Shown piece by piece: positions 1 to 9,420 of a DNA stretch of 64,000 bases. The stretch is taken from positions 2,108,001-2,172,000 of the forward strand of contig OX637410.1 in assembly GCA_951799425.1 (NCBI GenBank), in the 5' to 3' direction. The notes beneath the pieces were generated by a model. That model was given only the letters and a program-made list of their open reading frames with translations, was not told the origin of the DNA and did no database searches. The DNA is from Ilex aquifolium (taxonomy: Eukaryota; Streptophyta; Magnoliopsida; Aquifoliales; Aquifoliaceae). The position numbers and the translations under genes were made by a program. Numbering within the stretch: the stretch's first letter is position 1; the number at the start of each line of letters is the position of its first letter.

Positions 1-1
1 A

Positions 2-298
2 TTGGATTCCTATGCGACTCATTCTTTTATACGTACTGCGGACGCTGTGGAATTGGGATTGGGTTTCGAGGAGCTAGAACATGCTTTATATGTTGACTTG
101 CGTACGGGAGAACATGGGGATACCAGGCGGGTCTGTAAGGGTTACGTGCAGGCGGATTACATTTCAGTTACCAGTAGGTTTACTTATATGTATTTCTTTG
201 ACTCTAATTTATATCTACTTGCTAGGGAATCATCATGTCTTGCCATTCTGGATAATACTACCTTGTTCCAAAATATATTATGGTTGGGTAAACCCTAA
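2..298 (+). pseudogene. Retropepsin-like protease stub (element A)
   Basis: The frame begins with DSYATHSFIRTADAVELGLG, which aligns with the DSGASHSFI active-site region of plant gypsy proteases. The catalytic DSG is DSY here, as in the outer element; the inner element has DTY. Only about 50 residues are protease-like. The frame then runs into sequence resembling the LTR leader, and the flap and C-terminal half of the protease, RT, RNase H and integrase core are all missing. It is the C-terminal remnant of a gag-protease reading frame whose start is off-window. An active protease is very unlikely. Confidence 0.7.
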
Positions 299-1330
299 AT
301 CTTTTCTTATGCCTTCAAACCCTAGTTTACAAAGGAGATGTGTTTTTCTCTTGATTTCTCCTTTGCTCTTGATTTCCGAACTTAAATGTTATTTGTTCTA
401 AGCTATGATATGGGTGGGTGACCACCAAATCCTTTTGGTATGCCCTTGAAATCCTAGTTTTCAAGGGAGATGTGTTTTCTCTTTATCTTGCCTCTGTCAT
501 TGATTTCAAACCTTGATAGTCGTTTGTTATCGATTCCAATACATGATTGTTACTTTATCTCTGATTCCAAGCTTGATCTCCGTTGTTATTGATCTCGAGA
601 CTTGATTGTTTCCTTGTCCTTAACTTCCTAAGCTTAATGATCCATTTGTTCTTGGTATCCAAAAAATTTGATATTCGTTTGTTATTGATTCTACCCTCGT
701 GATTCAATTATTTTCAATATTTAATACTTGATATTCTTTATTCTTGGTTCCAAGACTTGAGTGTTCTTTTGGTCTTGATTTCTAAGCTTCATAATCCGTT
801 GTTCTTGATTTCACACCTTAATAGTTGTTTGTTATTGATTTCCATACATGATCGTTCCGTTAAATCTTAATTTCTCCTTTATTCACGACTTTCACGCTTG
901 ATACGCCTTTATTCTGGATTTCCAAACTTAATATTTATTTGCTCTTGATAGCCAAATTGATATTCATTTGATTGATTATAACTATTGTAAGTCATGTATT
1001 CTTGATATTCAATACTTGACATCCTTTGGTTCTTGATTTCAAGACTTGACATTCAATTGCTCTTGATTTCAATACTTGATTTCTCCTTGTCCTTGAGTTC
1101 AAAACTCGATACTCTTTAGTTCTTGGTTATAAAGCTTGAGATGCATCTGTTATTGACTCTAAGACTCGATTGTTACTTTGTTCTTGATTCCCAAGCTTGA
1201 TTATTTATTTGTTCCTTAATTCAAAATTCTAAAGATTGGTATTGACCAATAAAATGGTATTTTCGATGATATTATGTTATTTTTTCTTAAATTATTTCGT
1301 TGGAAAAATGTATATGGATTTGGAAGCTAA
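180..1330 (+). repeat. T-rich degenerate array replacing pol (element A)
   Basis: About 1.1 kb of degenerate units of roughly 20-45 bp built around TTCTTGATTTC, CAAGCTTGATATTC and ATTGTTCC. Both ends resemble the transcribed leader of the family's LTRs. The left side has ATCATCATGTCTT, ATGGTTGGGTAA and AACCCTAGTTT...GGAGATGTG. The right side has CAAAATTCTA...CAATAAAATGGTATTT, matching LTR CAAAACTTTAGTG...CAACAAAATGGTATTT. No frame is open through it. The same block sits at the same place in the inner and outer elements. Confidence 0.75.
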
Positions 1331-1437
1331 GATGGGAGGACAAGTCTGGTTAGGTTTCAACTGTAACCTTTGGTGGATTGTAATTTATATCAGAGTGCGC
1401 AGCGAACTAACGGAGTAAGGACTACAATGGGGAAACT

Positions 1438-1956
1438 ATGGAGAAGATTCAACTCATCCGGGAGAGGCTACGCACGGCGCGAAGTAGACAGAAGAGCTAC
1501 GCGGACCACATACGAAGATCCTTGGAATTAAAAGTGGGAGATTACATGTTTTCCAAGGTGTCACACAAGAAGGGCGTGTTTCGATTCGGCAAGAAGGAGA
1601 AGTTAGCTCCAAGATATACCGGACCGTTTGAAGTGATCAAAGCAGTAGGCAATGCGGCGTATCAACTTCGACTACTAGCCCAGATATCCAGAGTGCATGA
1701 CGTATTTCACGTGTCCATGTTGAGGAAGTGTCAGTCGGATGCAACACATGTCGTAGACTTGGAAGATATTGAAGTTGAAGACGGAGCAACATATGAAGAG
1801 CAACCGGTGAGAATTCTCGACACAAAGGAGAAAGAGCTTCGCAACAAAGTCATCCAGCTGGTGAAAGTTTTATGGCAACACCATGGAGTGGAGGAAGCTA
1901 CATGGGAACCGGAGCAAGAAATGCGGGAGAAGTATCCACATTTGTTCACTACTTGA
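1438..1956 (+). CDS. Integrase C-terminal GPY/F + chromodomain ORF (element A)
   Basis: An open frame of 172 codons homologous to the last part of Tekay-type integrase. The order is a basic helix ([16 protein letters not shown]), a VGDYMF strand, the GPY/F module (PRYTGPFEVIKAVG), [15 protein letters not shown], and a chromodomain-like tail ([40 protein letters not shown]). The integrase zinc-finger and DDE core are absent. The ATG used here is ACG in the outer element, so the start may be fortuitous. The ORF ends just before the hairpin, polypurine tract and 3' LTR. As a lone polypeptide it could bind chromatin but could not integrate DNA. It is open in A and outer and damaged in inner. Confidence 0.75.
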   Translation: MEKIQLIRERLRTARSRQKSYADHIRRSLELKVGDYMFSKVSHKKGVFRFGKKEKLAPRYTGPFEVIKAVGNAAYQLRLLAQISRVHDVFHVSMLRKCQSDATHVVDLEDIEVEDGATYEEQPVRILDTKEKELRNKVIQLVKVLWQHHGVEEATWEPEQEMREKYPHLFTT

Positions 1957-1959
1957 GGT

Positions 1960-1996
1960 AAGTTTCGAGGACGAAACTTTCTTTAAGGGGGGTGGA
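1960..1996 (+). promoter_or_regulatory. Hairpin plus polypurine tract (element A)
   Basis: AAGTTTCGAGGACGAAACTT (1960-1979) is a perfect 8-bp stem with a 4-nt loop. It is followed by AAGGGGGGTGGA (1985-1996), the primer for plus-strand DNA synthesis, one base before the LTR. Confidence 0.8.
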
Positions 1997-2496
1997 TTGT
2001 AACACCCCGTATTTTTCTTTTATATATGTATATAGATATATAGTAAATAATTATTTTAAAAATGTGGATATATGTAGTGACATAAGAATAAACCGTAGGA
2101 ATAAATACTATGGAGATAATTTGATTGGGAAGTTTACGTGTCGAAGATGTTTAAACTTGGAAAGGGTGAATAGACAAGTTTCTAAAGGTTTTTAGGTCAA
2201 AATAATGCTTCCATTGAATCCGGAAGGTCGAAAAACATTGGGAGATGTAATAGGGATGTATTAGAAGTTAGGAAGTGTCCCGGAGTTAAAACACACTTTA
2301 GAGAGAATTTGGGTAAAATGGGTCCTGGACACTACTTAGTGTTTTGGCCATATCTTTTTATCCTTAAGTCCAATTGATCTGAAATTTTTACAGTAGATAG
2401 TATACATCTAGGGCTACAAAAGTGTGTATCATGGAAATTTTCCAATTCAACCTCTAAATGGGTTAAAACTGCCCTGGAAGTTACAGCAGACAAAGT

Positions 2497-2621
2497 GTAC
2501 CGGTACTGCGTACCGGTACCATACAGTACCGGTACTGTGTACCGGTACTTCGACTCCAGAAGGCTTGGGGTACCGGTACTGAGTACCGGTACCATACAGT
2601 ACCGGTACTGGGTACCGGTAC
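2497..2621 (+). promoter_or_regulatory. GTACCGGTAC palindrome array, 8 copies (LTR A)
   Basis: Eight perfect 10-bp palindromes start at 2497, 2510, 2526, 2539, 2570, 2583, 2599 and 2612. They are mostly spaced 13 or 16 bp apart, so centres lie about 1.3-1.5 helical turns apart. They lie just upstream of the leader, where the other LTR families carry a TATA box and a different palindrome. A regulatory role is inferred. Confidence 0.7.
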
Positions 2622-2835
2622 CATCCGTCTGACGCCCGCCGAACAGTAAAAATCGGGATTTTGGTGTTTTAAAACACCCTTTTTAGCCTCATTTGCCCCA
2701 TTTCTTCGTCTCCCTCTCACCCTAACCCTCCTAGAAACCCTTAGAGAGAAAGAGAGAAAGATAAAACTCAAGATCAAAAGGAAAGCAAGAAGGTCTTGAA
2801 GCTTGGGTATTTGGCTAAAACTCTTGAGCATTGAT

Positions 2836-3948
2836 GTAGGGGTTTTCTCTCACTCACTTACATTGAGGCTAGTGTATTTATATATGTATGTTTTTGCTAT
2901 CAATGGTATATATATGCTATAGAATCATCATCTCTTAGGCTTTTTGCAAAGATTACATGTTGTTAGGGTTTAATACCCATGAAACCTCTTTTCTAGTTTT
3001 AAAACCCTAGTTTTTGGGAGAGTGATGTATTTCTTCTTAAATGCTTCTTTATTATGAACTCCGAAAACCGTAGTTGTTTGTGTTGGGTATAAAAATGATG
3101 TTATTGTGATCTCATGTATTTTCTTTGTTGGTTGGGGAATTGTTACATAATATATCTTGGGGATTTTGGAGAGATGCTTGTAAAATGATATAAATATTGA
3201 AATGGTATGCTTGGTTGGGTTGTTTATGATGCCTTGAGGGTGAGAGGTTCCTTATAAGGATGTTCATGCCAAGAGAGGAGAGTATGTGATTTCCCTCAAG
3301 AGGTTCCTTATAAGGATGCTTGAATTTGTGATGCCTTGAGGGTGAGAGGTTCCTTATAAGGATGCTCATGCCAAGAGAGGAGAGTATGTGATTTCCCTCA
3401 AGAGGTTTCTTATAAGGATGCTTGAGTTTGTGATGCCTTGAGGGTGAGAGGTTCCTTATAAGGATGCTCATGCCAAGAGATGAGAGTATGTGATTTTCCT
3501 TAAGAGGTTCTTTATAAGGATGCTTAAGAAACTAAGCCTTGAGGGTGAGAGGTTCCTTATAAGGATGCTCATGCCAAAAGAGGACAGTATGTGATTTTCC
3601 TCAAGAGGTTCCTTATAAGGATGCGTGAGTAACCAAGCCTTGAGGGTGAGAGGTTCCTTATAAGGATGCTCATGCCAAAAGAGAACAATATTATATAAGG
3701 TGTGGGAAATGGTTTATATTTTGAAAATGGATGTTTATTAAAATGGATTATTATTGTTCATTTCTAGTACTATTGCTATTTAAACTTGAGATCCTTGTTG
3801 AAATGTCACTGCCTTATTTCAAATTATGTAGCTATGTTATGTTAAAAATGAGACCGGCCATTTTAAATACGTTTCTAAACCTTGTTTGGGTTTGAGAGAA
3901 TTTTTCTACAGAGCTTCGTGCTCACCCCCTACTGCTAACATTTTTCAG
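2836..3948 (+). other. Predicted LTR leader intron (LTR A)
   Basis: Donor GAT|GTAGGGG and acceptor CTAAC...TTTTTCAG|AT with a plausible branch point (CTGCTAAC). The same donor and acceptor contexts recur in all the related LTRs of the window, in a comparable span (about 1035-1257 bp). No transcript evidence is available. Confidence 0.5.
3228..3690 (+). repeat. Tandem array of ~103-bp units with TCCTTATAAGGA (LTR A)
   Basis: About 4.5 units. Each has two copies of GAGGTTCCTTATAAGGATG in alternating contexts (CATGCCAAGAGAGGAGAG... and GCTTGA...GCCTTGAGGGTGA). TCCTTATAAGGA is a perfect 12-bp palindrome in most copies. The array lies inside the predicted intron. Element G has a diverged 81-bp version. 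Confidence 0.85.
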
Positions 3949-3950
3949 AT

Positions 3951-4040
3951 TACCCTCTCGAGGAAGAGCTGGGAGTCGAGGAGCCCGCACACTGGGAGAT
4001 TCCGATAGACGGGAGCGTGGATCCCAAGGTGGACGCCTAG
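3951..4040 (+). other. Conserved 29-codon LTR module (copy in LTR A)
   Basis: Begins two bases after the predicted acceptor and ends at a TAG. It reads through LEEELGVEEPAHW, PIDGS and DPKVDA. Length, phase and stop are identical in the G, inner, outer and F LTRs. There is no in-frame ATG, and the spliced exon-1 frame has a TGA just before the junction here, so translation is unproven. Confidence 0.5.
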
Positions 4041-5384
4041 AGCGACACTTCCTTTTGTTCTAGACTAGGATATTCATTTTGAACCTTGTAAAGTCTAGTT
4101 TTATTTTGTTATTTCCGCTGCGCTACATTAGTTGATTTTGGAATGTAAAGGCCAAAATGGGTCTATTCTTTTGGGGATAATGCTGTAAATGTTATGGATG
4201 ACTTGATGAAGTCTTATTTATTGATGGATTATATTAGTGCTCTCATGATATGAATGTTTGAGAATGTAATGCCGTCCAGGGTGTGTTTTGGGGCGTTACA
4301 AGTATATCATCCCTTGTTCGAACTCCAGTGAACGATAGTGGTCGCATTACCACATGACAACCCACTACAAGTGTTAGGAAACCATCACACCCACTGGGAT
4401 AGACTAACCTCTAACACTCTACGACATCTCTCGAAGGCAATCCAAGTCCATCACAACAACCATACAAATGAGGAAACCAAAATATTCTCAAAAACCCCCA
4501 ATTTTCTCAAGTAGTTGTACAAAGAGCAATATAAGAAAATGTACAAGAGATCATCATAAATACCATTTTGTTGTTCAATATGAAACACTAAAGTTTTGAA
4601 ATCAAGAACCTATGAGTAATCAAACTTTGGAATCATTACCAATGAATATTAAGCTTGGAGTATAAAGAATAAAGGCGCACCAAGCTTGAAAATCATGGAC
4701 AAGGAGAAATTATGATTTAACGGAACAATCATATATGGAAATAAATAACAAACGACTATCAAGGTGTGAAATCAAGAACAAAAGAACATTCAAGTCTTGG
4801 AACCAAGAATAAAGAATATCAAGTATTGAATATCAAGCTTATAATTCAAGACAAAGGAACAATCATGTATTGAAATCAATAACAAGGGAGAAGTCAAGAG
4901 AAAAAAAACACATCTCTCTTGAAGACTAGGGTTTGGTAGGAAACAAGGAGATTCAAGGGTTACCCAACAATCACAATATTTTCCACATGGCATCAATTGA
5001 AAGAATAGCAAGAATTAAGGATTTGATAGCATATATATAACATTTAGAGTGAAGAGATACATATAAATAAACCTAGCCTCAATGTAAAAGAATGGAAGAA
5101 AGCCCCTACCTCAACCAAGTATCTCTAGCAACCCAAGCTTCAAAGACTCCCTTTTACCCTTTTTCTTGCTCCCTTGCTACTTTCTCTTTTGGTTCTAAGA
5201 GGTTTGAGTGAGGGTGAAGTGAAATTATAGAAGAGGGAATGGGTGGAGAAGTGAAATCTTGAAAACTAGGGCTTTGATCTTGTAAATCTCTCCCAATTTT
5301 TGTGTTTTTCTCTCCCTCTTTTGCTCTCTAAGGGTGCCTAGGGTTTGAATGGGTGAAATGAGGCTAAAAAAATTGACATTAAGT

Positions 5385-5391
5385 ATTTATA
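5385..5391 (-). promoter_or_regulatory. TATA box of LTR B
   Basis: TATAAATACTT on the minus strand, about 55 bp downstream of the palindrome array. The same TATAAATAC core occurs in LTRs inner, outer and F. Confidence 0.6.
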
Positions 5392-5445
5392 GTGGAGCTA
5401 GGACCGACTGTTCGCGAGTTGAAAATTTCGGATTTTTACAGCGAC

Positions 5446-5604
5446 TACCGGTATCTGATTTTTACTACCGGTAGCTCGGGTACATTGGCACTCGACTACC
5501 TGTTGACTACCGGTAGCTCGGGTACACTGGACACTCGACTACCTGTTGACTACCGGTAGCTCGGGCATACTGGACCATTGACTACCGGTTGACTACCGGT
5601 AGTC
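5446..5604 (-). promoter_or_regulatory. CTACCGGTAG palindrome array (LTR B)
   Basis: Perfect CTACCGGTAG palindromes at 5466, 5508, 5550 and 5593, the last extended to GACTACCGGTAGTC. Imperfect copies are near 5446 and 5582. Spacer GCTCGGGTACACTGGACACTC-type repeats have a period of about 42 bp. The array sits directly upstream of the TATA box on the LTR sense strand. Confidence 0.7.
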
Positions 5605-6104
5605 ACTACCCAGATTTTATGCTTCAACTTCAAGTGCAGTTTTGACCCATTTAGAGGTCGAATTGGAAAATTTTCATGAGAGACACTTTTGTAGCCCTAG
5701 ATGTCTAATATCTGATTTCCAAATTTCAGATCAATTGGAGTTAGGAATAAAAAGTTATAATCGAAATACTAGAAGGTGTCCCAACTCATTTTTACCCAAA
5801 TTTTCTCTAAGTGTGTTTTCACTCCGGAATACTTCCTAGCTTCCAATACACCCCATATTACCTCTCCCAAGGTTGTTCGACCTTACGGATTCAATGGAGA
5901 ACTTATTTTGACCTAAAAGTATTTAGAAACTTCCATAATCCCTCTTCTCAAGTTTACACACCTTCGAAACTCAAACTTCCCCAATCCATTTGTATCTCTA
6001 GTTTTTGCTTTTATTCATACCGTCACTACACATATCCAAATTTTTACAAAAAATATTTACTATATATCTATATACCTATATAAAATAAAATGCGGGGTGT
6101 TACA

Positions 6105-7080
6105 GGACTCGGCCTCACCAAATATTGTTGAAAGCAGACCATCCACATCCTAATGAGAAAACTATGTGTTGAAAGAGGATGACGACCCGAGGGTCAGAAT
6201 GACTACTTTGTCTCGAAAGCTAGAGGCTCTAGAGATAAAAAGGTCAATGAAATTTCTGTTATGTCTCCTAATGACCAGTTGTGTGGAATTTGTGCTTTGT
6301 TGGGATATCCCAAGGGAGAGTGTCCTTCCATTCTCGCATTTAAGGAAGTTTTAATGGAACAGACCAATGTCATCTCCAATTTCAACAACCCATACTCCAA
6401 CCCATACTCTGAAAAATACAACCCAGGATAGCGGAGCCATCCAAATTTCAGTTGGAGAAACACTCAACATGTGAGTCAGCAACCAGGTCCACCTCTACCA
6501 CAACCTTCAATCTAGCAGCCATATCCACCTTACCAACCTCCATACAAAAGAAGTTTGGAAGATACCATGAATCACTTCATTTAAATTCATATGAGCTTCA
6601 ACACACAGTCCACTCATGCATTCAATGATTTCAAAGCTCAAACATCACACAATATTGAGGATATTAAGAGTCATTTAGCTAAGTTGACCCAGTCTCTGCG
6701 TACAACGGAGAAGAAAAAATTTTCATCTCAACCTAAACCTCAACAGGGTCAAACTCAGGCTAACATCATATCTTCTAAGCCTTCTCTAAGCTAAGTCCAA
6801 ACAATTACCACACTGAGGAGTGGTAAAGTGATTGACAAAACCATCAAACCCAAAACTCTTGAACCAGTAGATGAGTCAATCTCTGTAAATGAACCAGTTG
6901 AGTCTGATCCAATTGGTCAAAAGAAAACAGAGTTACCTAATGAAAAAGAAAAATCAAATCTTATTCATTTACCTTTTCCTCAACAAGTCAAGAAACCTCA
7001 ACCATTGAACAATCATGCTTAAAATTTTGAGTTGTTTAAGCAAGTGAAGATTAACATCCCCCTGTTGGATGCAATCAAGT
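6105..7080 (+). pseudogene. Athila gag relic
   Basis: Relic of the structural Gag protein. Visible pieces are a cysteine cluster (CGICALLGYPKGEC), the Athila signature NPYSEKYNPG followed by a stop where W is expected and then RSHPNFSWRNTQ, a proline/glutamine-rich linker, SFNTQSTHAFNDFKAQTSHN, and TLRSGKVIDKTIKP. At least five in-frame stops and frame changes are present. The N-terminal part is missing because LTR B begins immediately upstream. Confidence 0.75.
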
Positions 7081-7830
7081 AAGTCCCACCATATGCTAAA
7101 ATTTTGAAAGACCTTTGCATAGTAAAAAGAAGGATCAATGTACAAAATATAGTATTTTTGATTAAATAGGCCAGTGCTATCATTCAACACAAGGCCCTAC
7201 TAAAGTACAAAGATCCTGAGAGTCCCACAAATTCATGCATAATTGAAAACTTCAAAATTGAGCAAGCTTTGCTTGATCTTGGAGCCAAAATCAATTTACT
7301 CCCATATACAATCTATGAGCAGTTAGGGTTGGGTGAGTTGAAACCCATAAATATCATATTGCAGTTGGTTGATTGTTTTATGAAAATTCCACGAGTTGTT
7401 GAGGATGTTCTTGTTCAAGTTGATAAATTCTATTTTCCTATGGATTTTATTGTTCTGGATACATAGCTAGTTTTGTAGGTCACTACAAATTTCTGTCATT
7501 TTGGGTCGTCCATTCCTTTCTACATCTAATGCTTTGATTAATTGTAGGAATGGAATCATGAAAATTTCATTTGATAACATGACATTGGAATTAAAAGTGT
7601 TTGATATTGCTAAGCAACCTAGGGAGGAGGAAGATTTTCAAGAAGTAAATTGCATTGTGTCATTGATTCAGAGTCTGTTTGAAAATGCTTGCAACAAAAG
7701 AGAGTCACATGCATTGTTAGAGTCTATAAATAATTGTGAGTTTGCTGTAAATATGTCTACTGTTGGAACATAGGTTCCAAAATTTGAAGAGTTATCAACA
7801 AATGAAATAAATTTTGTCGAATCTAGTGTC
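7081..7830 (+). pseudogene. Athila protease relic
   Basis: KYKDPESPTNSCIIENFKIE leads into the aspartic protease active site LLDLGAKINLLPYTIYEQLG; DLG instead of DTG/DSG is usual for this lineage. It continues as ELKPINIILQLVD, VDKFYFPMDFIVLD, then after a break GRPFLSTSNALINCRNGIMK. A stop at about 7465 and a frame change before 7501 separate the two halves. The residual spacer to RT runs to about 7830. Confidence 0.75.
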
Positions 7831-8930
7831 ATGGTTCCCAAGCTAGAGTTGACACCTTTTCTAGTTGACTTGAAATATGTCTTCTTGGGGGAGGATGAAA
7901 CTTACCCAGTGGTAATATCTTCAAAGTTGTCAAAGTATCAAGAAAGTCAATTGATAAGGGTCATAAAAAATTATCAAAGTGCAATTCGTTGGATGGTAGC
8001 TAATATTAAGGGAACAAGTCTTCCTCTCTGTACTCATTGTATATACTTGGAGGTAAACTCTAAATCATTCCGACAGCCACAACGTAGGTTAAAATCATAT
8101 CTTAAAGAAGTGGTCAAGACTGAAGTGTTTAACTATTAGATGCAGGAATAATATATCTCATCTCTGATAGTAAATGGGTTAGTCCTACACAAGTAGCACC
8201 CAAAAAGTCAGGTGTCATGATGGTGAGAAATCAAGAAAATGAATTAGTCCCTATGCGTACAGTCATTAGTTGGCGACTATCAACATTTAAATTTTCTTAC
8301 CAGAAAATACCATTTTCCTCTACCCTTTCTAGACCAAGTTCTTGAGAGGATAACTGGACATGCATTTTATTAGTTTTTGGATGGGTACTCCGGCTACAAC
8401 TAAATTAAAATAACAATTGATGACCAGGAAAAATCACTTTTACATGTCCTTTTGGCACTTTTGCTTATAAAAGGATGTCATTTGGATTGTGTAACACTCT
8501 AGCTATTTTTCAGCATTGTATGTTGGGTATTTTTAGTGACATGGTAGAGCGATTTTTAGAAGTCTTTATGGATGATTTTTCTGTCTATGGTGATTCATTT
8601 GAATTGTGTCTAGAAAATCTTGAAAAAATCCTTACTCAGTGTAAAGAGACAAATCTTGTTTTGAATTGAAAAAAATGTCATTTCATGGTTACACAAGTCA
8701 ATCTTAGGTCATGTTGTTTCCGTTGAGAGAATTGAAATTAATAAGTCAAAAATTGATTTGATAGGAAATCTCTCTCCACCAAAGACTGTGAAAAATGTTC
8801 GATCATTCCTAGGTCTGCAGAGTTCTACAGGAGATTCGTAAAAGATTTTAGTTTAATATTTAGACCTATGTATAATCTTCTGTGTCATGATGTATTATTT
8901 GATTGGAATAATGCATGTTAAAGAGCTTTT
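7831..8930 (+). pseudogene. Athila reverse transcriptase relic
   Basis: The region upstream of the polymerase core (PKLELTPFLVDLKYVFLGED, then RQPQRRLKSYLKEVVKTEV) is followed after several stops by the palm domain. That includes MSFGLCNTLAIFQ and the catalytic FMDDFSVYG box near 8565-8591. Next come ETNLVLN, a stop, KKCHFMV, and a broken FLGL motif. Damage includes stops at 8139 and about 8669 and frameshifts around 8160-8470. No functional enzyme can be made. Confidence 0.8.
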
Positions 8931-9420
8931 AATACACTTAAAGGCATGCTTATTTCTACACCGATTATACAACCTCCTGACTAGTCTCTGCCGTTTGAAC
9001 TTATGTATGATGCTAGTAATTATGCTATAGGAGCTGTCTTAGGATAGAGGAAAGATAAAAAAATCTTATGTGATTCACTACGCAAGTATAACTTTGAATG
9101 ATGCGCAAATGAATTATTCCACAACTGAAAAGGAATTGCTTATTGTAGTATTTTCTTTAGATAAATTCCAATCATATTTAATTGGATTCTCAATTGCGGT
9201 GTTTACAGACCATGCAACTTTGAAGGACCTGCTCATGAAGAAGGATCAAACCACGTCTCCTCCAATGGATACTTTTACTACAAGAGTTCGATCTCATTAT
9301 CAAAGACAAGAAAGAAGTTGAAAATGTGGTAGCCGATCATCTGTCAAGGCTGAATTATGATACAAAAGAGGAGCTAGTACCAATCCAAGAAATTTTTCCT
9401 GATGAGCAATTGTTTGTAAT
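8931..9420 (+). pseudogene. Athila RNase H relic
   Basis: LPFELMYDASNYAIGAVL carries the first catalytic Asp, followed by YASITLNDAQMNYSTTEKEL (second acidic residue), FTDHATLKDLL (third) and VADHLSRL (fourth). Stops at about 8981, 9046 and 9320 break it into short frames. Confidence 0.75.

Larger units (their letters stand above)
1..4300 (+). mobile_element. Element A: 3' portion of non-autonomous Tekay-like LTR retrotransposon
   Basis: The window opens inside the internal region of a plus-strand Ty3/gypsy element. In order it holds a protease stub, a T-rich array, an integrase C-terminal/chromodomain ORF, a hairpin with polypurine tract, and a complete 3' LTR (1998-4300). The LTR has TGTAACACCCC / GGGGCGTTACA inverted termini. 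The 5' LTR, primer site and gag lie outside the window. The five bases after the LTR, AGTAT, are the expected target duplication but the partner copy is not visible. The element interrupts minus-strand LTR B. Confidence 0.9.
1998..4300 (+). repeat. 3' LTR of element A (2303 bp)
   Basis: Bounded by TGTAACACCCC and GGGGCGTTACA. It contains an eight-copy palindrome array (2497-2621), a purine-rich leader, a predicted leader intron (2836-3948) with a tandem array of about 103-bp units, the conserved 29-codon module (3951-4040) and the conserved ATGCCGTCCAGGGTG tail. The 5' third closely resembles solo LTR F, while the intron is the element G type, so this LTR is a mosaic. Confidence 0.92.
4301..6104 (-). 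repeat. LTR B, minus strand, truncated by element A
   Basis: On the minus strand the LTR begins at 6104 with TGTAACACCCCGCATTTTAT and runs left. It contains a CTACCGGTAG array, a TATA box (5385-5391), the purine-rich leader, a donor at 5109 (TTGAG|GTAGGGG) and type II intron sequence down to 4301. The rest, including the acceptor, should lie left of element A outside the window. It has a T-rich CAAGACTTGA... stretch (about 4600-4890) closely matching the arrays that replace pol in A, inner and outer. It interrupts the Athila element at 6105. Confidence 0.85.

Noticed and set aside
2711-2745. Interstitial telomeric repeat (CCCTAACCC-like words in LTR leaders)
   Set aside because: Single or double CCCTAA/CCCTAG words without tandem telomeric structure; at most a telo-box-like leader element.
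3112-3471. Minus-strand open frame over the LTR A tandem repeats (similar at 38561-38815 and 43767-44021)
   Set aside because: A repeat-length artefact with no family motif; it follows the ~103- and ~81-bp repeat periods.
3228-3690. CRISPR-like array
   Set aside because: The spacers are themselves repeated, the units sit inside an LTR, and the context is eukaryotic.
6203-6463. Minus-strand coding frame over the Athila gag relic
   Set aside because: The plus strand carries the recognisable Athila Gag signature; the minus frame has no motif.
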